Source of the DNA: CAYNYM01 sp049366815
Lineage (GTDB): Bacteria > Desulfobacterota > DSM-4660 > Desulfatiglandales > HGW-15
Assembly: GCA_049366815.1 (NCBI GenBank)
Contig: JBMNCO010000230.1
Span: forward strand, 1-36,370
DNA: 36,370 nucleotides
Direction: 5' to 3'
In this document: positions 7,685 through 16,361 of the stretch, piece after piece
How positions within the stretch are numbered: position 1 is the first letter of the stretch
Layout: each line of letters opens with the position of its first letter
Position numbers and translations under genes: made by a program
The notes under the pieces: generated by a model
Told to the model about the DNA's origin: nothing
Databases searched by the model: none
The model's input: the letters and a program-made list of their open reading frames with translations, nothing else

Positions 7685-7730
7685 CAGGAAATTATAAGGG
7701 AGTTTCCAATATGTCAAACAGGAAATTCCT
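7685..7730. promoter_or_regulatory. Direct repeats and palindrome in yedE/Smr divergent region
   Basis: CAGGAAATT occurs at 7685-7693 and again at 7719-7727, 34 bases apart, and the second copy lies within the palindrome AGGAAATTCCT (7720-7730). The pair sits midway between two divergent genes, where an operator would be expected. No regulator is assigned. Confidence 0.3.
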
Positions 7731-7823
7731 ATTAAAATTCGCTAATCGATCGTTTTAACTGATGGGAGAATGGATTGGTCTTCAAGTGCTATGGACCATT
7801 TATAAAGAGGCGGAATAGAGACG

Positions 7824-8087
7824 ATGAACGAAATACATATCCCCATTGACGGCGTTTTGGATCTTCACATGTTCTCTCCAAAAGAGGCTGCCTCCGTCGT
7901 AGAGGAGTATCTCAACGTATGTCATGAAAAGGGTATTCTGGATGTTCGAATCATTCATGGGAAGGGGAGGGGCATTTTGCGAAACATGGTTCACTCCCTT
8001 TTGGAAAGACACCCGTTGGTCCAGGGATTTCGTCTTGCCCCGGATTCTTCGGGCTGGGGTGCCACCCTAGTCCGGATGAAAACCTGA
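7824..8087 (+). CDS. Stand-alone Smr domain protein
   Basis: The 87-residue protein is a single Smr (small MutS-related) domain: LDLHMFSPKEA at residues 12-22 (LDLHG-like motif) and IIHGKGRGILR at about 43-53 (the HGxGxG motif). Smr domains are nucleases or RNA/DNA-structure-binding modules in MutS2 and other proteins. Only the bare domain is present, with nothing before or after it. GAGGCGG ahead of the ATG gives a usable ribosome-binding site. It is transcribed away from the yedE operon. Confidence 0.9.
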   Translation: MNEIHIPIDGVLDLHMFSPKEAASVVEEYLNVCHEKGILDVRIIHGKGRGILRNMVHSLLERHPLVQGFRLAPDSSGWGATLVRMKT

Positions 8088-9147
8088 GATCGTTTCCACC
8101 CGGAAATGCTGTGTGGTCCCGGCATGGACCTGTCAGCATTCACCCTAATATCCTGTATGTTGCTACAGGCCTTCTAAGGCCTGATCGATAATGGGGGTGT
8201 CGGCCGCCGTAATGGCCGTCAAAAAACGGATAGGCCCTGTTTTTCCTTGGGGTCTATCAGACCCCGGCCCCTGAAAACAAGCGAGGTGGAATTCTCACCA
8301 GCCACAGAGGTTCCGCAAGAAAGGCACAGGACCTATCCGCTGAACTGTCATTGTACCAAAACCAGCTGAGAAGTAAAGAAATTCGCGAAGGGGACAAAAA
8401 TAACGCTTTCTTAAAGCCTTCTGAATAGGGAGATCCAATCATGGGTGTGTCAAAAAGGCCAATAAGCCTTTCCAGTTCGTAAATAAAAAAACAAGACAGT
8501 CCATTTTACGGGGTGTAAAAAAAACTGACTATTCTTTGGCGAGAATTCTGAATGGATGCAGTCAGAGACTTCTATCATTTGTGAGTGGAATCTGAATGTT
8601 AGACATGTGGTGGAGGGCATCGTTCTCTTTTGGCATATGTATTGCTGCAACTCAATATCCGGATTTGACCATCTGCACCGTCCCGGTCCAGCCTTGCTGA
8701 TCAGGTGGTGGATGTAAAAATTGCCCCATATAATAATAAAATATGGTAATAAAAACGAAGAAAATGTTCCCCGGGGGGCTTGTAATCCACATTTAAATAA
8801 GATATTATATCAAGTAGGTCAAAATCCTCAGGGAATACTTCCTGTTTTTTGAAGAAGACAGTCAACAGAATCCGGTGGATGTAGTCCGCCATCTGATTGT
8901 CTTTTTGGCGTAAGCTAACGGGCCCCTTCGTTTTATCTTGATTTCTCCTTCAAGGTTTCGTGTCCCGACATTGTGGTGCACGTCTTTTGGGTGAGAGAAG
9001 AGCTTAGCTCCTTTGAGCGATCCAATCTCTTCGCAAGACGACCGTGTTGATGGCGTCATCAACAGCGTCGGAGGTGGGGCTCCGGACTGCAAAAAAAATG
9101 AATATTCACGTCTGGATATTTGCATGTAAGGTGATGAGGAGGAAAAA
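8088..9147. other. Gene-poor interval with several hairpins
   Basis: No convincing gene was found in this 1.06-kb stretch. Short minus-strand open frames (8257-8442, 8450-8650, 8701-8892, 8862-9155) lack ribosome-binding sites and recognisable domains. Perfect small hairpins are present: CAGGCCTT-CT-AAGGCCTG at 8166-8183, GGGGTCT-ATC-AGACCCC at 8249-8265 and TTTTAC-GGGGT-GTAAAA at 8504-8520. It may hold decayed coding sequence or an unannotated RNA. Confidence 0.5.
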
Positions 9148-9372
9148 ATGAGCAAGAGACAAGCTCAGTTCAGGTTTGAAGACAACTTTTATACGGATGT
9201 TAGTAACTTGGCCGGTACCGAGGGTGTCACGGTATCTGAAGTCGTTAGAAACGCCCTGAAATTTTATATGGCGATCTATGAACGAACAAAGGGCAAAAGC
9301 ACAAAACTTTATCTGGAAGTCAATGATCCGGAAAAGGAAAAGTGCGAATTGGTCATGCCCTGGATGATTTAG
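9148..9372 (+). CDS. Ribbon-helix-helix-like DNA-binding protein
   Basis: The 74-residue protein fits the ribbon-helix-helix (CopG/Arc-like) pattern: a short beta strand (AQFRFEDNFY), then helix-turn-helix (TDVSNLAGTEGVTVSEVVRNALKFYMAIYERTK). The tail ends in CELVMPWMI. Such proteins bind DNA as dimers, often as autoregulated repressors. A very strong GAGGAGG site precedes the ATG. No toxin gene follows, so a toxin-antitoxin role is not supported. It is a single-gene unit closed by the terminator at 9469-9501. Confidence 0.8.
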   Translation: MSKRQAQFRFEDNFYTDVSNLAGTEGVTVSEVVRNALKFYMAIYERTKGKSTKLYLEVNDPEKEKCELVMPWMI

Positions 9373-9468
9373 TTGTCCGTAGGAGAGAGCGCCGGAGGCC
9401 ATTGTGTTTTAGGGATTTGAACCCGTTTGCACGTCCGGTGACTTAAAACAAGCGAACTGAAAAATCAG

Positions 9469-9501
9469 GAGAAGCCTCGGTTACGAGGCTTCTCTTTTTT
9501 T
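9469..9501 (+). terminator. Rho-independent terminator
   Basis: GAGAAGCCTCG (9469-9479), loop GTTA, CGAGGCTTCTC (9484-9494), then seven T residues. The 11-bp stem is perfect. It ends the transcript of the ribbon-helix-helix gene about 100 bases after its stop. Confidence 0.95.
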
Positions 9502-9781
9502 CAAAAAAAAGACTTTTCCGCACAGAGCAGCACATGGCAAATTGTCAGACTGCGCGGGGAACTTCAAAGGAAAAGGACCGACGCCCATTACATGAAAATG
9601 AACCCAGTGACTACAGGACACGTATTTTAAAAATGATAACAGTATGATACTTGAAATATTCTTTGGCTTATTCTAAACTTCCAACGGGACTATTTGCCTG
9701 GCGGTCCTATCAAGGGCCACACCTGTTTGGATGGGGTTTGTGTCTTTTCCTTTCCGAAACAAAATAGATTCCGCGTAACAC

Positions 9782-9845
9782 TTTAGCCCTTTGAAAAATT
9801 CGAAAGGAAATCATGATTTCCACACAGTTATTGGAAAGGGCTAAA
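9782..9845. promoter_or_regulatory. Nested inverted repeats upstream of malQ
   Basis: TTTAGCCCTTT (9782-9792) and AAAGGGCTAAA (9835-9845) are perfect 11-bp inverted arms. Between them lies the perfect 16-bp palindrome GGAAATCATGATTTCC (9806-9821). The right arm and half of the palindrome fall in the 41-bp repeat shared with 27-67, whereas the left arm is unique to this copy. A dimeric regulator could bind here, about 100 bases before malQ. The remaining sequence from 9502 shows nothing else. Confidence 0.5.
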
Positions 9846-9852
9846 TTCATAC
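9812..9852 (+). repeat. 41-bp direct repeat, copy 2
   Basis: Identical over 41 bases to 27-67, same strand, 9785 bases away. It lies in the leader of malQ. No integrase or other mobility gene lies between the copies, and the flanks differ. Confidence 0.8.
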
Positions 9853-9920
9853 GATTCCGCCGAAAAGTCAGGTCAAATTCCGGCCCAGAAATCCACAGCG
9901 GAACTGAACAAGGAGTGATG

Positions 9921-11423
9921 ATGAACGGGCGAGGAAGCGGTATACTGCTCCATCTGACATCCCTTGCCTCACCTTTTGGTATTGGGGATTTGGGGCCCTG
10001 GGCCTATAGGTTTGCGGATTTCCTGTTTGAGAGTAGGCAGCGTTTTTGGCAGATCCTCCCCCTTAACCCAACCGAGCCGGGCCATGGGAATTCACCCTAT
10101 CACAGCATATCGGCCTTTGCAGGCAACCCCCTCCTGATAAGCCCTGAATTCCTGACAGATGAAGGCCTGGTGCCACGGGAAAGGTTGAAGAATTTGCCTG
10201 AGTTCCCCCGGGATCGGGTGGACTATGAAATGGCAATCTCCTGGAAACTGAACCTCTTTCGCGAGGCCTACGGGACCTTCAGAACAATGGGGGAAAACCG
10301 GGCCTATAAAGACTTTTGCGAGGAGCATGCAGCGTGGTTGGATGATTTTGCCCTTTTCGGAGCACTGAAGGCCCATTTCAAAGGGAAAATATGGACGGAC
10401 TGGCCTGATGCGCTGAAGGACCGACGGCCGGAGGCACTGCAAGCGGCGCGGGACATGCTCAGGGAGACCTCAGATAGCGTATGTTTTTTGCAATACATTT
10501 TTTTTAAACAGTGGCAAGAACTTAAGAAATACTGCAATGACGGGGGCGTTCACCTTATCGGGGATATTCCCATTTATGTGGTTCACGACAGTGTGGATGT
10601 TTGGGCCCACCCTGATCAATTTAATCTGGATTGTGAAAAAAGGCCCCTGACTGTGGCGGGGGTACCCCCCGACTATTTCAGCGACACGGGGCAGCTCTGG
10701 GGAAATCCTGTCTACAAATGGGCTGTATTGAGGGAAAAGGGCTATGATTGGTGGTTTCAAAGGATAGCACATAATTTGTCCCTCTTTGATCAGGTGAGGA
10801 TAGACCATTTCAGGGGGTTTGTAGGATACTGGGAGGTCCCCGCGACCGAAAAGGATGCCATAAGAGGCCGATGGGTGGAGGCGCCTGCCATGGATTTTTT
10901 TACCCAAGTGACGACGCGTTTCCCCTCTGTTTCTATTATTGCAGAGGATCTCGGCATTATTACAGAAGATGTGAAGGAGGTTATGGGACATTTTGGGTTT
11001 CCGGGGATGAAGGTCCTGCTTTTTGCCTTTGGGGAGGACATGCCCACCAATCCCTATGTGCCGCATAATCATATTCCAAATTGTGTGGTCTACACGGGAA
11101 CCCACGACAACAACACCGCGAGGGCCTGGTTCGAGAAGGAGTTGACTCCTGATGACAAAGGCCGACTCATACGTTATCTTGGACGAGAGATAGAGAGTCG
11201 AGATATCCACAGGGATCTGATTCGTCTTGCCATGATGTCTGTAGCCGATAAGGTCATACTGCCGATGCAGGATCTGCTGGGTCTTGGAGAAGAGGGGCGG
11301 ATGAACAGGCCCGCCAAGAGCAAGGGCAACTGGCAATGGCGCCTTTTGCCTGAACAGCTCTCCGAGGATCTGCTCAAGGAACTCAGGGATCTGACGGAAA
11401 TCTACGGCAGGTCGGTTGCGTGA
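9921..11423 (+). CDS. malQ: 4-alpha-glucanotransferase (amylomaltase)
   Basis: The 500-residue GH77 enzyme transfers alpha-1,4-glucan segments between maltodextrins in the cytoplasm. The catalytic residues are in place: nucleophile Asp295 in VRIDHFRGF, acid/base Glu342 in IIAEDLG and Asp396 in GTHDNNT. This numbering is within two residues of that of Thermus amylomaltase. N-terminal GILLHLTSLASPFGIGDLG and FWQILPLNPT are also typical. The ATG at 9921 follows AAGGAG at five bases; the frame stays open upstream to 9813, but those codons come from the 41-bp repeat. The cyclase gene begins about 30 bases downstream, and malQ and glgP on either side of it form a dextrin-degradation set. Confidence 0.97.
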   Translation: MNGRGSGILLHLTSLASPFGIGDLGPWAYRFADFLFESRQRFWQILPLNPTEPGHGNSPYHSISAFAGNPLLISPEFLTDEGLVPRERLKNLPEFPRDRVDYEMAISWKLNLFREAYGTFRTMGENRAYKDFCEEHAAWLDDFALFGALKAHFKGKIWTDWPDALKDRRPEALQAARDMLRETSDSVCFLQYIFFKQWQELKKYCNDGGVHLIGDIPIYVVHDSVDVWAHPDQFNLDCEKRPLTVAGVPPDYFSDTGQLWGNPVYKWAVLREKGYDWWFQRIAHNLSLFDQVRIDHFRGFVGYWEVPATEKDAIRGRWVEAPAMDFFTQVTTRFPSVSIIAEDLGIITEDVKEVMGHFGFPGMKVLLFAFGEDMPTNPYVPHNHIPNCVVYTGTHDNNTARAWFEKELTPDDKGRLIRYLGREIESRDIHRDLIRLAMMSVADKVILPMQDLLGLGEEGRMNRPAKSKGNWQWRLLPEQLSEDLLKELRDLTEIYGRSVA

Positions 11424-11453
11424 TTTTCGGGATCCTTTTCTCTAAGGGGAGGA

Positions 11454-12632
11454 GTGGTGCACCTATTCGCTATCCTATCCGATTTGCGTTTTCAGGATGT
11501 GCTGGATATCCTGTTTCTGGTTATTGTGGTCTATCACCTGTATCTCTGGTTTCGTGGGACAAAGGCCTTCAAGGCCCTGGTCGGCCTGCTCGCCCTGGGC
11601 GTTGTCTTTACCGTGGCCAGAACCTGGGGATTGTTCCTGACCACCTGGATGTTTCAAATCCTGTGGCAGGTCTTGGTGATTCTGCTCATTATCCTCTTTC
11701 AGACCGAGATTCGCCAGGTGCTGGAACGCGTCAATCCTCTGAGGTCCCTCGGCCTTCAGCGACGCCACACTGACGGGGAATGGATCGACGGTGTATCGGG
11801 AAGCCTCTTCTCACTCGGTGCCCGGAAGATCGGAGCCCTTCTCATCATTGAACGCCTGGATCGGGTCGAGGAATGGATTACGGGAGGCCAGGACCTTGAA
11901 GGTGATCCCACTCCGGAGCTTTTGCTCAGTATCTTCCAGAAGGAATCCCCTCTTCATGACGGAGCCGTTCTTATCAAGAACGCCCGGCTCCACAAGGTGG
12001 CCTGTTTCTTACCTCTGAGTTCGAGAGAGGGGCTTCCAAAGGAATGGGGAACCAGGCACAGGGCTGCCGTAGGGTTGACTGAACGCTGTGATGCCGTGGT
12101 CATCATCGTCTCCGAAGAGCGCGGTGAGATTTCTGTGGCCCAGGCGGCCCAGGTCAGCCGAGTGAAAAGCCGGGAAGAGCTGAGGCAGGCGATCGAACAG
12201 GCCCTGATGCCCCTCAAGCCGCCGAAAAGGACCTGGTGGGAAAGGTTCCTTAGGCCCCTCACCCATCAATGGCAGGCAAAGCTGGGAACCTCGATTTTGG
12301 TCTGCATTTTGTGGCTCTTGTTGGCTGGCCAGCAGGACTTCGAGGTCATTGTAAACACTCCTGTGGAATTGAAGGGCCTGCCTGCCCAGACGGAAATCGC
12401 CGAGCCCCTCAGCCCAAGAGTGCGCATCAGGATTCGGGGCCTGCGAAAGGATGCAAGCACTCTCAGCGAAAAAAACGTTATGGTGGAATTAAATCTTTCC
12501 GGCGCCGCCGAAGGAAAAAGGATTTTCACAATCAGCAGAGACCAGATTCAGCTTCCGAACGGCAGCCTCTATGTGGTCAGTGTTGACCCTTCCCAGATGA
12601 CGTTTACTTTCAAAAAGCCGGCAGTCCAATAG
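11454..12632 (+). CDS. cdaA: CdaA-type diadenylate cyclase fused to YbbR-like domain
   Basis: The 392-residue protein makes cyclic di-AMP from two ATP. Three N-terminal membrane segments (about 15-30, 40-56, 64-84) precede the DAC domain, which carries the DGA motif (169-171, in SPLHDGAVLI) and the RHR motif (201-203, in GTRHRAAVGL). A fourth membrane segment (about 278-291) leads into a region of about 100 residues with YbbR/CdaR-like beta repeats (VNTPVELKGLP...). In most bacteria the CdaR regulator is a separate protein; here cyclase and regulator-like domain are one chain, which would place the YbbR part outside the membrane. Start is GTG at 11454 or 11457 after AGGGGAGG. Confidence 0.93.
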   Translation: MVHLFAILSDLRFQDVLDILFLVIVVYHLYLWFRGTKAFKALVGLLALGVVFTVARTWGLFLTTWMFQILWQVLVILLIILFQTEIRQVLERVNPLRSLGLQRRHTDGEWIDGVSGSLFSLGARKIGALLIIERLDRVEEWITGGQDLEGDPTPELLLSIFQKESPLHDGAVLIKNARLHKVACFLPLSSREGLPKEWGTRHRAAVGLTERCDAVVIIVSEERGEISVAQAAQVSRVKSREELRQAIEQALMPLKPPKRTWWERFLRPLTHQWQAKLGTSILVCILWLLLAGQQDFEVIVNTPVELKGLPAQTEIAEPLSPRVRIRIRGLRKDASTLSEKNVMVELNLSGAAEGKRIFTISRDQIQLPNGSLYVVSVDPSQMTFTFKKPAVQ

Positions 12633-12732
12633 ATGCCCCGATTCAGGGCCAGAATACTTCCGTTCCCTGCTCTCGGTTCGCGGGGAAAACCTCAGTGTGA
12701 GGATAGGCGTGTAAAATGCCGAAAAAACCACG

Positions 12733-12766
12733 TATAATAAAGTGATCGCGAGGATCGAATCACTTT
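12733..12766 (+). promoter_or_regulatory. Candidate promoter/operator before glgP
   Basis: A perfect TATAAT (12733-12738) is followed at once by AAAGTGAT (12739-12746) and ATCACTTT (12759-12766), 8-bp inverted arms around 12 bases. The -35 at 17 bases spacing is poor (TGTAAA). This could be a repressor-controlled start for glgP, about 80 bases before its ATG. Confidence 0.35.
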
Positions 12767-12847
12767 GATCCGTTTGGAAGAATTCGGGCCTTACAGAACC
12801 CTGTCCAATGGATATGAAACTTTTACCTGAATCTAGAGAGGACGAGG

Positions 12848-15412
12848 ATGATCGCACCTATCAAGACGCTGGACGTGAAACCCAGGATCCCAAAGGCCCT
12901 TGAGGCCCTCAAGACCCTGTCTGAAAATCTCTGGTTTGTCTGGAACTATGAGGCCGAAGATCTATTTCGGAGGATCAGCCAGGATCTGTGGGAAGAGGTT
13001 GGGAAAAATCCAGTGGCGTTTCTGGGGCGCCTCAAGCAGGCGAATCTGGAGAACCTGCTTTTCGATGAAGGGTTTATGGCCCATCTCAACAGGATTAAAC
13101 AGTCCCTCGACCGTTATCTGGCGGAAGACCCGGATCCCGGCATCTTTGGGAAATGTGAGAAGCCTTTTATTGTTGCCTATTTCACGGCGGAGTGCGGGAT
13201 CGCGGACTGTTTACCCATCTATTCCGGGGGGCTGGGAATTCTTTCAGGTGATCATTTGAAATCGTCCAGCGACCTCAACCTGCCCATTGTCGGTGTCTCG
13301 CTTGCCTACCAACAGGGCTATTTCAGGCAGTATCTTTCCCGGGACGGCTGGCAACTGGAGACATTCCCGATCAATGACTTTCATAACATGCCGATGCAGC
13401 CGGTCCTGGACGGTCAGGGGCGTCCTGTAGAGGTCTCAGTCCATCTGAAGGGGGAAAGGGTCCTTATACGGGCCTGGCAAGTGCATATCGGACGGACCCT
13501 CTTGATACTTCTGGATACGAACATCAAGGAAAACTCCGAAGAGGCCAGGCGCATTACCGCGCAACTCTATGGCGGCGACAAGGTGATGAGGCTCCTGCAG
13601 GAGATTGTACTGGGCATCGGCGGCGTACGGATGCTCGGCGCCATGGGGCTTGAACCGGCCGTGTATCATATGAACGAGGGCCACTCCGCCTTCGCAACCT
13701 TTGAGAGGATTCGCTCCCTTAGAGAGAAACATGCACTGACATTCAATGAGGCCCTGGAATACGTTCGACTCACAAGCGTTTTCACCACCCACACCCCCGT
13801 CCCCGCGGGAATCGATACCTTTCACCCCGAACTCATGCGCACCTATTTTGATCCTTTTGCACGGGCCATGGGTATCAGTTTCGATGTACTTCTAGGCTAT
13901 GGAAGACAGGATCCCAGAGACAGGGAAGAGGAATTCTGTATGACGGTTCTGGCCCTGCGTCTTTCCACATGGAACAATGGGGTCAGTCGCCTCCACGCCC
14001 GGGTGAGTCGGAGGATGTGGCAGAAGATCTGGCCCAAGACTCCCGAGATTGATCTTCCCATCGTACATGTGACCAATGGGGTCCATATCCCTTCGTGGAT
14101 TTCAAAGGACATGGCCGAGAACTACGACCGTTACCTCGGACCCCGCTGGATTGAGGATCCGGACAACGTAAAGGTATGGGAGAGGGTCGACAAGATCCCC
14201 AACACCGAACTCTGGCGTGCCCATGAGAGGGGGAGGGAACGGTTGGTTACCTTTGCCCGACAACGTCTCAGGAAACAGCTTGCCAAGAGAGGAGTGGCCA
14301 ACAGGGATCTTGCCGTAGCAGATGAGGTGCTCAGCTCCGAGGCCCTTACGATCGGATTCGCTCGAAGGTTCGCACCCTACAAACGGGCCCATCTGGTGAT
14401 TCGAGACATACAGAGGCTCAAGGCCATTTTGACAAACGGAAGATATCCGGTTCAAATCATCTTTGCAGGGAAGGCCCATCCCCAGGACAACGAGGGAAAG
14501 GAACTGATTAAACGGTTGATTGGGATCTGCGATCAAGAGAACCTCAGGCGCCATATGGTATTCCTGGAGGGCTATGATATCAATCTCGCGCGTCATATGG
14601 TCCAGGGCGTGGATGTGTGGCTCAATACCCCCCGGCGCCCATTGGAGGCCTGCGGTACCAGCGGGATGAAGGCGGTGGCCAATGGGGCGCTCCATTTCAG
14701 CGTTCTTGACGGCTGGTGGGACGAGGGATATGACAAAGAACTGGGTTGGGCCATCGGTAAGGGGGAGGAATATGAGGACACCGAATTCCAGGACGATCTC
14801 GAAAGCAGGGCACTCTATGACCTTTTAGAAAAGGACATCATACCCCTCTATTATGACCGGGGCCCCGACGGGCTTCCCAGGCAATGGTTGGCCATGATGA
14901 AGGCCTCTCTCCACAAACTCTGCCCCATGTTCAACACGCATAAGATGGTGGCCGATTACTGGGATCGTTTTTACCTGCCTGCCGCGGAGCAGGGTATGCG
15001 GTTGATGGAGACGGATCATGAGGCACTCAAAGGGTTGGCCCATTGGAGGGAGCGCATCATGTATGACTGGGGCAAGATCGCCATCAAGGATATCCGGTTG
15101 GATGGGGCTTCCGACATTGAGGTCGGGGATTCCTATCATATCGAGGCCGATATCGATCTAGGCGGACTGATGCCGGATGACGTGATTGTAGAAGTCTATT
15201 GCGGCCAGTTGGATCCCTCCAATCAGCATGTCAGCCGCTTTACACGGGTAATGAAGCCTGAAAGAGACACGACGGATCGTCTCTTTAGATATCTCTGTGA
15301 TGTGCAATTCGAGGAGGTCGGGCGCTTCGGCGTCAATGTCCGTATTACACCGAATCATCTCAATCCTGAAAGCCGTCATGCCATGGGCCTTGTGATCTGG
15401 GACCAACGCTGA
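12848..15412 (+). CDS. glgP: Alpha-glucan phosphorylase
   Basis: The 854-residue enzyme belongs to the bacterial/archaeal alpha-glucan phosphorylase branch (GT35) that starts with a DUF3417-like N-terminal domain (LSENLWFVWNYEAEDLF, about 24-40). It uses pyridoxal phosphate to release glucose 1-phosphate from glycogen or maltodextrins. The catalytic core shows AYFTAECGIADCLPIYSGGLG, FARRFAPYKRAHL and the cofactor-lysine segment CGTSGMKAVANG, with Lys608 as the likely Schiff-base residue. The C-terminal 100 residues form a beta-rich extension. A GAGG-containing leader supports the ATG at 12848. MalQ would rebuild short dextrins that the phosphorylase leaves. Confidence 0.96.
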   Translation: MIAPIKTLDVKPRIPKALEALKTLSENLWFVWNYEAEDLFRRISQDLWEEVGKNPVAFLGRLKQANLENLLFDEGFMAHLNRIKQSLDRYLAEDPDPGIFGKCEKPFIVAYFTAECGIADCLPIYSGGLGILSGDHLKSSSDLNLPIVGVSLAYQQGYFRQYLSRDGWQLETFPINDFHNMPMQPVLDGQGRPVEVSVHLKGERVLIRAWQVHIGRTLLILLDTNIKENSEEARRITAQLYGGDKVMRLLQEIVLGIGGVRMLGAMGLEPAVYHMNEGHSAFATFERIRSLREKHALTFNEALEYVRLTSVFTTHTPVPAGIDTFHPELMRTYFDPFARAMGISFDVLLGYGRQDPRDREEEFCMTVLALRLSTWNNGVSRLHARVSRRMWQKIWPKTPEIDLPIVHVTNGVHIPSWISKDMAENYDRYLGPRWIEDPDNVKVWERVDKIPNTELWRAHERGRERLVTFARQRLRKQLAKRGVANRDLAVADEVLSSEALTIGFARRFAPYKRAHLVIRDIQRLKAILTNGRYPVQIIFAGKAHPQDNEGKELIKRLIGICDQENLRRHMVFLEGYDINLARHMVQGVDVWLNTPRRPLEACGTSGMKAVANGALHFSVLDGWWDEGYDKELGWAIGKGEEYEDTEFQDDLESRALYDLLEKDIIPLYYDRGPDGLPRQWLAMMKASLHKLCPMFNTHKMVADYWDRFYLPAAEQGMRLMETDHEALKGLAHWRERIMYDWGKIAIKDIRLDGASDIEVGDSYHIEADIDLGGLMPDDVIVEVYCGQLDPSNQHVSRFTRVMKPERDTTDRLFRYLCDVQFEEVGRFGVNVRITPNHLNPESRHAMGLVIWDQR

Positions 15413-15497
15413 ACCTGAGAAAACATCTCTCTTTCCCGGGAAAAACCAACCCCCGGGGCACAGAGTAAGGATAATTGTTCGGAGGAAATGCAGACAA

Positions 15498-16361
15498 ATG
15501 GAAAAAGTCACCATAGAGGGCGTGGAAATCCAACTGAGTCAACCCGATGATGTCCCTATGAAGTGGGTGGGACATCAAGAACTTGTGACCCAGGTCCTGG
15601 CGGCCTGGATGGTCCTTGGCAAGGACGACATCCCCTTGAATCCAAGGCTTGTCGGGAAACCGGGTGTCGGTAAAACGACCCTTGCCTACCATGCCGGCCG
15701 TTTGAAGGGGAAACCCGTTTACCTCTTCCAGGCGACCATGGATACAAGGCCTGAAGACCTCATTCTGACCCCGGTCATTTCCGAATCGGGCAAAGTGAAA
15801 TACATGGCCAGTGCCATTGTTTCCGCCATGGTCAAGGGGGGCGTGGCTGTTATTGATGAGGGAAACCGAATGAGTGAGAAGAGCTGGGCGTCCCTCGCCC
15901 CCCTCATGGACCGGAGGCGCTACGTCGAATCCATTGTGGCCGGCATCAAAATAAAGGCCCATCCCGAATTTCGTCTTTGCACGACCATGAACGATGATGC
16001 CAGCACCTTCGAATTGCCGGAATATATTCATTCCAGACTTCAGCCGCGGATATTTATCGATTTTCCGGAAAGAGAGGAGGAACGCTTGATCCTTAAGAGC
16101 AACCTTCCCTTTGCTGACGATGATGTCCTGGAGTATGTGGTTGATTTTCTGCAAGCCGCTCACGAGGCCGATGAACGCTATTCGGCGAGGGATGGGATCA
16201 ATATCGCCTCCTATGCCTTGAAGAGGCTCATGGAAAAGGATGGGACCTTGAGGCCGAAACAACGAAGTGCGCGCATTGAGGGCTACATGAAAGAGGCTGC
16301 ATCCATGATACTCGATGCCACGGCGGCCCGGTATTTCCACAAAATGATGGACGGGAAATGA
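15498..16361 (+). CDS. MoxR/dynein-like AAA+ ATPase
   Basis: The 287-residue AAA+ ATPase has Walker A GKPGVGKT (53-60), Walker B VAVIDEGNRM with Asp120 and Glu121, and a sensor-1 Asn in CTTMNDD (about 165). The short form and the ISESGKVKYMASAIVSAMVKGGVAVIDE segment place it with MoxR/AAA_5 ATPases, which usually act as chaperones together with a vWA protein. No vWA gene is present here; its partner is the next gene, which overlaps it by four bases (ATGA). GGAGGA about 11 bases upstream supports the start. It is probably cytoplasmic. The target is unknown. Confidence 0.9.
   Translation: MEKVTIEGVEIQLSQPDDVPMKWVGHQELVTQVLAAWMVLGKDDIPLNPRLVGKPGVGKTTLAYHAGRLKGKPVYLFQATMDTRPEDLILTPVISESGKVKYMASAIVSAMVKGGVAVIDEGNRMSEKSWASLAPLMDRRRYVESIVAGIKIKAHPEFRLCTTMNDDASTFELPEYIHSRLQPRIFIDFPEREEERLILKSNLPFADDDVLEYVVDFLQAAHEADERYSARDGINIASYALKRLMEKDGTLRPKQRSARIEGYMKEAASMILDATAARYFHKMMDGK

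Noticed and set aside
5942..7735. 597-codon plus-strand open frame opposite yedE, tusA and the DUF3343-like gene
   Set aside because: Its composition is Gly/Lys/Glu-rich without any domain, it has no ribosome-binding site, and the opposite strand encodes clear conserved proteins.
8701..9155. Two minus-strand frames that might be pieces of one decayed gene
   Set aside because: No ribosome-binding site, no recognisable domain, and only weak continuity across frames.
9148..9372. Antitoxin of a toxin-antitoxin pair
   Set aside because: The gene is followed by a terminator and no toxin-like gene lies on either side.
27..9852. A 9.8-kb integrated island bounded by the 41-bp repeats
   Set aside because: No integrase, transposase or phage gene lies between them and the enclosed genes look ordinary for the genome.
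10470..11336. 288-codon minus-strand open frame over malQ
   Set aside because: Antisense shadow of a complete amylomaltase.
12640..12700. Third copy of the palindromic element (GATTCAGGGCCAGAATAC)
   Set aside because: Only about 18 bases resemble the element and the flanks do not; could be a fragment or chance.
15360..16340. 326-codon minus-strand open frame over the AAA+ gene
   Set aside because: Antisense shadow of a gene with intact Walker motifs; no start signal or domain.
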